A stretch of DNA of 54,893 nucleotides, from NCBI RefSeq assembly GCF_000422285.1, contig NZ_AULM01000027.1:1-54893 (forward strand), in the 5' to 3' direction. A program made the position numbers and the translations under genes. Shown here in pieces: positions 7,984-15,063 of this stretch; position 1 is the first letter of the stretch, and every line of letters starts with the position of its first letter. The notes below the pieces were generated by a model. It made no database searches. It was given only the letters and a program-made list of their open reading frames with translations, and was not told where the DNA came from. The stretch is from Desulfatiglans anilini DSM 4660. GTDB taxonomy: Bacteria > Desulfobacterota > DSM-4660 > Desulfatiglandales > Desulfatiglandaceae.

Positions 7984-9405
7984 TCAGGGCCGGATATCGA
8001 TGCTCGGATAAAGCCCCTTGAGTCTTCCTTTCGGGTAGGGCTGAATCATGTTGTACGAGATGTCCTGGTCCTTCTGGGCGTGGCCCCGATTGCTGCGGCC
8101 GTCGAAATAGGCACCGTTCGCCTCGAGGATATGCTCGATGCGATGGCGAAAGGCTTCGACAAAAACCGCCCCGTCCCCTTCGAACCGCATCCGCCCAAGA
8201 TCATAACGTCCCCTGAGCTTGGCAAAATTGTCGAGATCGAGGCTGTGGACCTTCAGATCTTTCCGGTTTCGAATCAGCCCCCATATCAAGTGGTTCGGCG
8301 GAATTTCGAGCGGTTCCCGGATGTCGATGATCGTGTGGGGCATCACGACGGAGCCTTCTCCGATGGTCAGAGGCGCATCCTCCATCCCCCTGAGGAAGGA
8401 ATTGAAACCCACGAACACCTTCTTCCCCAGCCGGGTGCGGACCAGTTTACCGCCGTGAGCGGTGACATTCTCGCCCTCCAGCCGCGAATGGATGATGCAG
8501 CAGTTTTCCTGGGCATTGGCACCTCTCCCGAGCCAGGCATCTTCGAGATACGCCCGCTGCGCGACGAGCACGTTCGCGTCGACATGGGTATCCCCCTTAA
8601 CGACGGCGTACCGGCTGAGAGAGGTCCCCGGGAGGATCGGAACCGGCGCCTTGAGATGCACCACGTCGAAGATCCTCTGGAATTCGGTCTTGCGGTCTTC
8701 CATGAAGTCCATCAGGATCCCTTCCGGGATCGTCCCGGGCTCCATATGGATGTAGGCCTTGAGAAGGTCCGCATCGAAGTGGTAGTTGAACCGGAAGCGA
8801 TCCCCCGCCTCGATCCGGATCTCCCCGGCGGGCACCCACTCATGCGACATCTCTCCCACCTGGACATAGGCAAAGGCCCCGATAACGCAATCGTGCAAGG
8901 TGGTCAGATCCACCGTGCTGAAAGGCCCCAGGAAACACCCTTCCACGGTGGAACCGTGGATATTCGCATAGTGGGTGGATGCGGTGTTGCAGATCAGGAA
9001 TTCTTCTAGATTTTCAGGGTCGTGGGAATAGTTGTGGACCAGGGTCTTGATAAGATAGCTGTCCTTGATGTGGATCACTTCGTCGTCATGGAGCGGGATC
9101 TCCAATCCGCCGTAACGGAACACATCCCCCCTGCATTTCAGTTCATCGCCCCGGATATCGCTCTTGTAAAGCACGGAATGATCGACAAAGCACTTCCCGA
9201 GAAAGTAGCTCCCTCCCAGACTCGATCCATGAAAGCGGAAATGCAGCGGATGGTGCGGCGTCAAGGCATAGAAGGCGTAGAACCGGCCAAACTGCTTGAG
9301 AGGCACGATGCTGCGCAGATAAGGACCACTGTCGAAAGCCGGCTCCCTTAGATTGATATTGATACGATTGACGACCCGCTCGATCAGTTTTTCCAGTTCT
9401 TTCAT
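7984..9405 (-). CDS. Left-handed beta-helix (hexapeptide-type) acyltransferase-like protein
   Basis: This 473-residue protein has repeated short strands such as AVVKGDTHVDANVLVAQRAYLEDAWLGRGA and GEGSVVMPHTIIDI (partial quotes), typical of left-handed parallel beta-helix transferases and NDP-sugar enzymes. I cannot name a substrate. I use the ATG at 9405 because GAGGGGG stands seven bases upstream; a start at 9435 is possible. It follows the DASS transporter gene on the same strand, separated by a 281-base gap that holds a copy of the repeat family. It precedes a histidine kinase closely. The length is unusual for a simple acyltransferase, so it may be a distinct subfamily. Confidence 0.65.
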   Translation of the reverse strand: MKELEKLIERVVNRININLREPAFDSGPYLRSIVPLKQFGRFYAFYALTPHHPLHFRFHGSSLGGSYFLGKCFVDHSVLYKSDIRGDELKCRGDVFRYGGLEIPLHDDEVIHIKDSYLIKTLVHNYSHDPENLEEFLICNTASTHYANIHGSTVEGCFLGPFSTVDLTTLHDCVIGAFAYVQVGEMSHEWVPAGEIRIEAGDRFRFNYHFDADLLKAYIHMEPGTIPEGILMDFMEDRKTEFQRIFDVVHLKAPVPILPGTSLSRYAVVKGDTHVDANVLVAQRAYLEDAWLGRGANAQENCCIIHSRLEGENVTAHGGKLVRTRLGKKVFVGFNSFLRGMEDAPLTIGEGSVVMPHTIIDIREPLEIPPNHLIWGLIRNRKDLKVHSLDLDNFAKLRGRYDLGRMRFEGDGAVFVEAFRHRIEHILEANGAYFDGRSNRGHAQKDQDISYNMIQPYPKGRLKGLYPSIDIRP

Positions 9406-9474
9406 CTCTATCCCCCTCAACCTTGACACCGTCATCCGGTACTGGTCGGCACGTTATGATCCTCTAACTGGTTC

Positions 9475-9615
9475 GTTTCCATCCGGAAATGGTCTTTTGG
9501 GCCAATCTCGGCGTTGATCTGCACGTTTGCTTGTGCAGCGACCACCAGGTCGCCTCCGCGCAAACGCTTGATCGCCTTGACATTGGCCCAAAATCCTCAT
9601 TTCCGGATTGGAAAC
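9475..9615 (+). repeat. Nested inverted repeat, copy A (palindromic core)
   Basis: The 32-nt left arm (9475-9506) and the 34-nt right arm (9582-9615) are imperfect inverted copies beginning GTTTCC and ending GGCCAAT. Inside lie a second inverted pair CGTTTGC/GCAAACG (9524-9530 and 9560-9566) and an apex GCGACC/GGTCGC (9538-9553). It is the core of the family described at 37095-37270. The tail is missing or decayed after 9615. It sits between the transferase gene and the transporter gene. Confidence 0.85.
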
Positions 9616-9687
9616 TTTGCCGTGCCGGAGCATCCTTCTTGGAGCGACATTGCAACACACAATCTCCTTCGGACCGGCACGTTTTCG

Positions 9688-11163
9688 TTAAGGGGTCGTC
9701 ACCGGCATCCCCATAATCGGCCACAAAACAGCGACAGCAAACGCCACCACCACCATCAGAAGAATGCTGGCCGGTATGCCCATGAGAAAGAATTCGCCCG
9801 TCGTGAATTGCTTGGAATCATAAGCGATCGCGTTCGGTGCGGCCCCTACGAGCAGGAGGAACGGCATGCCGGCCGTCACCAGGGCGGCAAAAAGGATGAC
9901 TTCCGGGGCTACGCCGAGATAGGGCGCGATCACGAAGGCCACCGGCAGCGAGATGGCGATGGCGGCCACGTTCATGATGAAATTCGTCATGATCATGACG
10001 AAAAAGGCGATGCTCATCACGAAAACAAACCAGTTGGCTTCTTTGAACATGGCCAGCCAGTTCACGGCGAGCCACTTGGCCGCTTCGGTCTCCCATAGGC
10101 AGAAGCCGATGCTCATCGCGCCGGCGAAGAGCAGGATGATGTTCCAGGGAATCTCCTCGAGGTCGCTGAGGGTCAGGATGTTGAAGATGAAAAAGAGGAT
10201 GGTGGAGATCAGGATCAGGGCCGTCTTGTCGATGGGTTCCAGCGCCGGAATGAAGGAACGCAGAGACATCGTCACGATGCAGGCCAAGACGATGGCCGCC
10301 GCCAGGATCTCCTTTCCCGTGATCCGCCCCAACTCGCTGTTGAGCTGCCGGGCCTTCTGGCGCAGCCCCGGTATCACCTTCTTTTCCGGCCGGAAGAACA
10401 GCAGGAAAAACCCCCACAAAAGGAAGGTCATCAGCCAGCCGACCGGAAACATGTAATAGGTCAGTTCGAAAAAGGAGATATTCCGCCCGACAATGTCATT
10501 GAAAAACCCGAGCGCCACGGCGCCCCGCGCCGCCCCGAGCAGGGTGACGATACTGCCGGCACCCGCCACGTAGGCCATGCCCATAAAGAGGCCCTTGCCG
10601 AACTTGGTGGGTTTATCCCCCTCGCCATACAGATTGTAGATCGCCAGCAGGAGGGGGTAAATCGTCGCCGCCACCGCTGTATGGGCCATGATATGCGTCA
10701 GGGCGGCCGTGACCAGAAAGCACCCCAGATAGATCATACTGGTCTTTTCGCCGACGATATCCAGCATCTTGTAGGCGAGCCGTTTCGTCAGTCCGGTCTT
10801 GGTAAAAACCAGTCCGATGACGATGGAGGCGAAGATGAAGAGGACCGACGGGTCCATGAAATCCTTGAAAGCCACTTTGGCCGGCCGGATCAGAAAAAGG
10901 GCCTGCAGCACGCCGATGGCGAGGCTCGTCACCCCGATCGGCACTACCTCGAAGACCCACCAGGTCCCGGCCAGAAGAAAAACCGCCAAGGCGCCCTTCC
11001 CCTCCTTGCTCAGAACGAAGTGCTTGCCCTGCGGGTCGATGGCATCGGGCCACGGCGGCGAATAGTATACCACTGCAAAAAGAAACACCCCGGTAAAGAG
11101 AAAAATCAGCCTGCGCCAATTGATCTTGCCCTTAGCGGCGGCATCAGCATAGTCACCTGACAT
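9688..11163 (-). CDS. DASS-family (SLC13-like) anion transporter
   Basis: This 491-residue inner-membrane protein has about a dozen hydrophobic segments and a family-typical opening (LLAGTWWVFEVVPIGVTSLA). Two related halves carry ion-site-like segments (HTAVAA and TNFIMNVAA). The family couples sodium to uptake of dicarboxylates, citrate or sulfate. Conserved SNT motifs are not exact here, so the substrate is open. A GGGAGG site precedes the ATG. Upstream (minus order) lie a CBS-domain gene and a phosphatase; downstream are the transferase, kinase and NtrC-type genes. This arrangement suggests transport linked to signalling. Confidence 0.85.
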   Translation of the reverse strand: MSGDYADAAAKGKINWRRLIFLFTGVFLFAVVYYSPPWPDAIDPQGKHFVLSKEGKGALAVFLLAGTWWVFEVVPIGVTSLAIGVLQALFLIRPAKVAFKDFMDPSVLFIFASIVIGLVFTKTGLTKRLAYKMLDIVGEKTSMIYLGCFLVTAALTHIMAHTAVAATIYPLLLAIYNLYGEGDKPTKFGKGLFMGMAYVAGAGSIVTLLGAARGAVALGFFNDIVGRNISFFELTYYMFPVGWLMTFLLWGFFLLFFRPEKKVIPGLRQKARQLNSELGRITGKEILAAAIVLACIVTMSLRSFIPALEPIDKTALILISTILFFIFNILTLSDLEEIPWNIILLFAGAMSIGFCLWETEAAKWLAVNWLAMFKEANWFVFVMSIAFFVMIMTNFIMNVAAIAISLPVAFVIAPYLGVAPEVILFAALVTAGMPFLLLVGAAPNAIAYDSKQFTTGEFFLMGIPASILLMVVVAFAVAVLWPIMGMPVTTP

Positions 11164-11192
11164 AGGGAAAAACCTCCCGTTGTGTTAGTCAT

Positions 11193-11236
11193 TGTCTATC
11201 CGGAAATGATCGATCCATGAAGGCCGGGTTTCCGAT
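11193..11236 (+). repeat. Solo tail fragment of the inverted-repeat family
   Basis: The stretch TATCCGGAAATGAT followed after a divergent segment by CCGGGTTTCC matches the 35-nt tail of the repeat family plus the beginning of its core. The rest of the element is missing. It lies between the CBS gene and the DASS gene and is best read as the remnant of an old insertion. Confidence 0.5.
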
Positions 11237-11271
11237 CACCCAGCCTCAAAAACCGACGAAGGCCTTTTCCC

Positions 11272-11841
11272 TCAGTCGGCACCCCGCGGAATTTCACAGG
11301 CCTTGATGGCCTCGCAAACCTCCAAGAAAACATCCGACAGACGCAGAACGCCGACAATCGTTCCCTCCGACAACACCAGGAGGGATTGATGACTCCCCAT
11401 GATCAACTGATGAATCGCCTCGTCCAGCGTCGCTTCCGCCTTGACGTACTCCCCTTCCGTCGGCTTGTACATGAGGTTCTTGACCCGGATCCGGGAAGCC
11501 TTCGAGCAGATATCCGTAAGGGGTTTATCCCATAAGGAGAATTGCTCCATCATGGATTTGAGATGGGTCTTGGTCAAACCGAACCGGGCGAAAGAGTCCT
11601 TTTCCTTGACCTCTTGATATTTCGGCTCAAGGCCTCGGAGGACATCCAGCTGGCTGACCTTACCGACAACCTTTCCCTCCGCATCTTTGATGAGCACCGC
11701 GCGGTGGCGGTAACGGGTCTGATCGAAGGCCTTCTGAGCATCTTCGAGCGCCATCACCGCTTCGAACAGAGAGGCATCCTCCGAGACGGTGGCATACTCT
11801 TTCAAAGGCACCATCAAATCTCTGACCAGAATCGTCTTCAT
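11272..11841 (-). CDS. Tandem CBS-domain protein
   Basis: This 189-residue soluble protein has two CBS motifs. One begins VRDLMVPLKEYATVSEDASL and runs to GKVSQLDVLRGL. The second begins VKNLMYKPTEGEYVKAEATL and runs to GVLRLSDVFLEV. CBS pairs bind adenosyl ligands and regulate enzymes or transporters. I start at the ATG at 11841, with GGAGG just upstream; an in-frame GTG at 11853 is an alternative. It is co-directional with the DASS transporter, so it may report energy state to it. That link is inferred. Confidence 0.85.
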   Translation of the reverse strand: MKTILVRDLMVPLKEYATVSEDASLFEAVMALEDAQKAFDQTRYRHRAVLIKDAEGKVVGKVSQLDVLRGLEPKYQEVKEKDSFARFGLTKTHLKSMMEQFSLWDKPLTDICSKASRIRVKNLMYKPTEGEYVKAEATLDEAIHQLIMGSHQSLLVLSEGTIVGVLRLSDVFLEVCEAIKACEIPRGAD

Positions 11842-11864
11842 CGCTCCTCCCACCTATATGGGTT

Positions 11865-12467
11865 TTATCCATTCATGAGGCGTACCAGCGTCCCATCATC
11901 GAAATAGTCTATGATGTTCAGGCAGCCGTAGTCCTGCTGCAGCGAATACATGGATGCCAGCGAAAGCCCCAATGCATCGCAGATGATCACCCGGTTCACA
12001 CCGCCGTGTCCCACCAGCACCCAGTCTCCCGGACCCTGTTTCGCAAATCGGCGCTTCAGCCAGCTGAGGACCCTCTCGGCAAAACCGGCCATGGATTCCC
12101 CGCCACCCGGCGCGGAGAAATTCACGAGATCCGCCTGGCGCCTCGCCAACGCTTCAGGGAAACGCCGGCAGACTTCCTCCAGGGTGAGGCCTTCCCACTC
12201 ACCGAAATACATCTCGCGCAGGTCGGGTACCAACTCCACGGGGGCTTCGTGGTATCGGGCAATCCATCGGGCGCCGGCAGCGGAACGTTCGAGATCGCTC
12301 GCAAAAATGGCCTTGATATCCAGAAATCGAAGCCGCTCTGAAAGGTGGTGCATCTGCAGCACACCGGTCTCGGTCAGCCCCGTCTCTGTATGGCCGTGGA
12401 TAGGATTGTGCTCATGTCCGTTTATCTGCCCATGCCGCACAAGGTACAAACGGTTGCGTCGCGCCAT
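11865..12467 (-). CDS. Histidine phosphatase family protein (phosphoglycerate-mutase-like)
   Basis: This 200-residue protein begins almost at once with the catalytic RHG motif (LYLVRHGQ). It carries the second core elements, including DLREMYFGEWEG and a GHGG motif with the second active-site histidine. The family includes phosphoglycerate mutase and CobC-like phosphatases; the substrate is not clear. The start cannot lie much farther downstream because the motif is at the N-terminus. A consensus sigma70-type promoter puts transcription only a few bases before the ATG, with no ribosome site, so the message may be leaderless. Confidence 0.85.
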   Translation of the reverse strand: MARRNRLYLVRHGQINGHEHNPIHGHTETGLTETGVLQMHHLSERLRFLDIKAIFASDLERSAAGARWIARYHEAPVELVPDLREMYFGEWEGLTLEEVCRRFPEALARRQADLVNFSAPGGGESMAGFAERVLSWLKRRFAKQGPGDWVLVGHGGVNRVIICDALGLSLASMYSLQQDYGCLNIIDYFDDGTLVRLMNG

Positions 12468-12475
12468 AGCAGGCG

Positions 12476-12504
12476 ATCATAGTGAGCATCATTTTTTATG
12501 TCAA
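12476..12504 (-). promoter_or_regulatory. Strong sigma70-type promoter of the phosphatase gene
   Basis: On the minus strand TTGACA (12499-12504) and TATGAT (12476-12481) are separated by exactly 17 bases. The predicted transcription start is about 12469, next to the start codon at 12467. The promoter probably drives the phosphatase, CBS and DASS genes and perhaps those beyond. Confidence 0.6.
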
Positions 12505-12564
12505 ATAAATTTAGGCTTTATGTAACGCCTTGAATATTGTATATACCCAAACTTAAACGTACTT

Positions 12565-12912
12565 TACCCGGAAGCAGTCTTTCGGGGCGGCATCGGACCG
12601 GGTGTCGGCACGCACGTTCGCCTGTGAGGCTGCCGCCGTTTTGGACCCCATCCGGAAAGGGCCTTTTCGCCAATCCCGGGGTCCTGTTGTATGGTCGGTC
12701 GCAAGGCGAGCCGCGGGTCGTCTCCGTTCAATAGCTCGATTTTAAAGGCATTAACATAAACCCGCATGTCTGGATGAGGAACCTCGCCGTGTCTGTTCAT
12801 CCCTTCCGGTTCGCACCCAAACCAGTCGTTGTCCACCCGGAGGTGATCTCCGGGCACAACCCGGTTTCCAATCCGAAAATGAGGATTTCTTGCCCATACC
12901 CAGGAAATCAAG
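12565..12912. repeat. Cluster of three decayed copies of the inverted-repeat family
   Basis: The divergent gap 12468-12969 holds no convincing gene. Three partial copies can be aligned. At 12565-12640 there is a left half with CGCACGTTCGCCTGTGAGGC. At 12646-12720 there is a second left part with CATCCGGAAAGGGCCTTTTC. At 12829-12912 lie the tail and first half in the opposite orientation, reading CCCGGTTTCCAATCCG. None keeps a full palindrome. Confidence 0.55.
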
Positions 12913-12969
12913 AAGAATCCTAGTCGAAATAGAAGCAACATGGTTTTCCACCAAAAGGAGGCCCTTCGG

Positions 12970-13239
12970 TTGAAGTCAGAGAAAGATTGTTTCGGCATTT
13001 TGGAAAAGGTATTTCCGCTGGGCGAGGCCGGTTTGAGGGAAATCACTCCGTCCTGTTTCGAATGCCCGGAGAAAACCGCCTGCCTCAGAACCGCCCTGGA
13101 AAGCAGGGAAGGGCTCTCCTTTAGAGCCGAAATAATGGACCGCTCCCCCGCCGAGGGTGTTTGGGACCGCCTCAAGCGCTGGTCTTCCAGAAAAGAATTG
13201 AGCCGGCGTGTTCGAGCCAGGGAAGGGAACCGGCGATGA
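12970..13239 (+). CDS. Small cysteine-containing protein of unknown function
   Basis: This 89-residue reading frame is polar and charged. It has four cysteines, including a pattern CFECPEKTAC that could hold a metal, followed by a basic C-terminal region. I prefer the TTG at 12970 because AAGGAGG lies eight bases before it; an ATG at 12940 in the same frame is possible. Its stop overlaps the start of the YIP1-type gene (ATGA at 13236), which supports a real, co-translated gene. I do not recognise a family. Confidence 0.6.
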   Translation: MKSEKDCFGILEKVFPLGEAGLREITPSCFECPEKTACLRTALESREGLSFRAEIMDRSPAEGVWDRLKRWSSRKELSRRVRAREGNRR

Positions 13240-14075
13240 CCATCCAGCTCACCTGTCCTTATTGCCGATTCTCGAAAGAGGTTCCCGAAAGCACCATTCC
13301 GTCCACCGCCAAACGGGCGGTATGCCCCCAATGCGGTCAGCAGTTTCTGTTTTCCAGGCCTGGATCTGAGGACGCACCAGGCGGATCTTCTTCGTCTCCC
13401 ACCCCGGAGCCCTCGCCGGTCGAAACGGTCTTCGAGCCCGAGGCGACGCTCGAATCGGCAGCCCCCTGGGAACAGAAAGACGGCCCCGGGTTCTGGGCGA
13501 CTTTTTTCCAAACCATCTCTGCCGTCCTTTTTTCCAGCAAATCCTTTTTCAGCCCGGATCTTCACCCTGCCGGCCGGGGGCTCCGCGACCCTCTCGCATT
13601 CGGGCTCCTGTCAGGAGTCCTTGGCAGCATGGCGGCCTTCTTCTGGCAGGCCTTGCTGGCGCTGGCCGGATTCTCCTCCTTAGGCGGCCTGTTCGTTGGT
13701 CAATTGACTTACGGCCTGGTTTTTGTCATCCTGGTGCTTATCATCCCTGTCGTTGTTTTTCTGGGCCTGTTCGTCTACGCTGGGGTCCTGCATCTGCTGA
13801 TGAGGATCACTGGAGCGGGCAAACGTCGTTTCGAGGGCACCTTTCGCGTTGTAGCTTACTCGCAGGCCGTCCAACTGCTGGCATTCGTCCCCTTCATAGG
13901 CGGTTGGATCGCCTGGATCTGGCAGCTTGTCGTGCAGATCGTCGGCCTGCGCACCATTCATGAAACAAGCTATGGCCGGGTCATCCTGGGTTTCCTGATT
14001 CCCGTGATGCTCTGCCTCGTTGTCGGCACCGTCACCGTCCTTCTGATTCCGCTCGTTTTCCTGCGACTTTCCTGA
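13236..14075 (+). CDS. Zinc-ribbon plus YIP1-family membrane protein
   Basis: This 279-residue protein begins with an MJ0042-type zinc ribbon (CPYC near residue 6, CPQC near residue 30). A Pro/Ser-rich linker follows, then a YIP1-type membrane domain of about five helices (one reads GLVFVILVLIIPVVVFLGLF). Such proteins sit in the inner membrane and their function is not settled. The start at 13236 overlaps the preceding stop. It is followed within 15 bases by the antiporter gene. Confidence 0.75.
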   Translation: MTIQLTCPYCRFSKEVPESTIPSTAKRAVCPQCGQQFLFSRPGSEDAPGGSSSSPTPEPSPVETVFEPEATLESAAPWEQKDGPGFWATFFQTISAVLFSSKSFFSPDLHPAGRGLRDPLAFGLLSGVLGSMAAFFWQALLALAGFSSLGGLFVGQLTYGLVFVILVLIIPVVVFLGLFVYAGVLHLLMRITGAGKRRFEGTFRVVAYSQAVQLLAFVPFIGGWIAWIWQLVVQIVGLRTIHETSYGRVILGFLIPVMLCLVVGTVTVLLIPLVFLRLS

Positions 14076-14090
14076 AGGTTATAGCATCCC

Positions 14091-15035
14091 ATGCTTTTGA
14101 ATTCTTTCTTCCTCTGCCTCGGTATCGCACTCCTTTACTGGGGCTCCGAATGGATGGTCAAAGGGGCCGCCTCCCTTGCGCTTTCCCTTTCCATCCGCCC
14201 ACTGATCGTCGGCCTGACGGTGGTGGCCTTCGCCACGTCGGCCCCCGAACTTCTGGTCAGCCTCGTGGCGGCCGTCAAAGGCTCGAGCGGGATGTCGCTC
14301 GGCAACATTCTCGGCAGCAACGTAGCCAACATCGCCCTGATCCTCGGTCTCAGCGCCCTTTTCAGCCCCCTGGCCGTCGACCCCATTCTGGTGCGGCGCG
14401 ACATTCCTTTCCTGGTCGGCATTTCAGCCCTTTTCTGGGTATTGTGCCTCAACGGCCAACTCGGTCTTTGGAAGGGCATTCTGCTGGTAACGATGCTGAT
14501 CGTTTTCATCCTCATGGGGGTCTTTACCGCATCAACGCACTCGCAAGGAAAGGAAACCCTCCCCGTCGAAAAGAAAGGCACCCTCTGGAAGGACGCCGCC
14601 CTCATCGTCGCCGGGACAACCGCTTTGATGGGAGGGGCTCACCTGGTGGTCCAATCATCCATTTTCTTCGCGAAGATCTTCGGACTGAGTGAGACCTTCA
14701 TCGGGTTGAGTATCGTCGCCGTAGGAACCTCTCTCCCCGAACTGGCGACCTCGGTGGCGGCGGCGGCCCACCGGGAATCCGACATCTCCATCGGAAATGT
14801 CGTCGGCAGCAACGTTTTCAACCTCTGCTTGGTCATGGGGGCCGTAGGGGTTTTCAACCCGATGGAGGTCGACAGGGGACTGCTGCGTTTCGAGTTTCCC
14901 GCCATGTTCGTCCTGACCCTGCTTCTCTGGATCTTCGCGCGCACACGTCTCATACTCGGGCGGCGGGAAGGTGTGGTTTTCGTTGTCTGCTATCTGGCCT
15001 TCGTAGGCCTTTCCTATTGGCGGGCCATTCTCTGA
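14091..15035 (+). CDS. CaCA-family calcium/sodium antiporter (YrbG-like)
   Basis: This 314-residue inner-membrane protein has the two inverted alpha-repeats of cation/Ca2+ exchangers. The first is seen in AFATSAPELLVSL with GNILGSNVANI. The second is seen in AVGTSLPELATS with GNVVGSNVFNL. These acidic and asparagine residues form the ion site. About ten membrane helices are apparent, the normal size for the family. It lies between the YIP1 gene and the helicase on one strand. Confidence 0.9.
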   Translation: MLLNSFFLCLGIALLYWGSEWMVKGAASLALSLSIRPLIVGLTVVAFATSAPELLVSLVAAVKGSSGMSLGNILGSNVANIALILGLSALFSPLAVDPILVRRDIPFLVGISALFWVLCLNGQLGLWKGILLVTMLIVFILMGVFTASTHSQGKETLPVEKKGTLWKDAALIVAGTTALMGGAHLVVQSSIFFAKIFGLSETFIGLSIVAVGTSLPELATSVAAAAHRESDISIGNVVGSNVFNLCLVMGAVGVFNPMEVDRGLLRFEFPAMFVLTLLLWIFARTRLILGRREGVVFVVCYLAFVGLSYWRAIL

Positions 15036-15063
15036 ACCTTTTCTCCCTTTCGAGTGTGATCCA

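Noticed and set aside
12564..13565. Long minus-strand frame of 333 codons
   Set aside because: It crosses repeat remnants and lies antisense to the Cys protein and the YIP1 gene; its composition matches no family.
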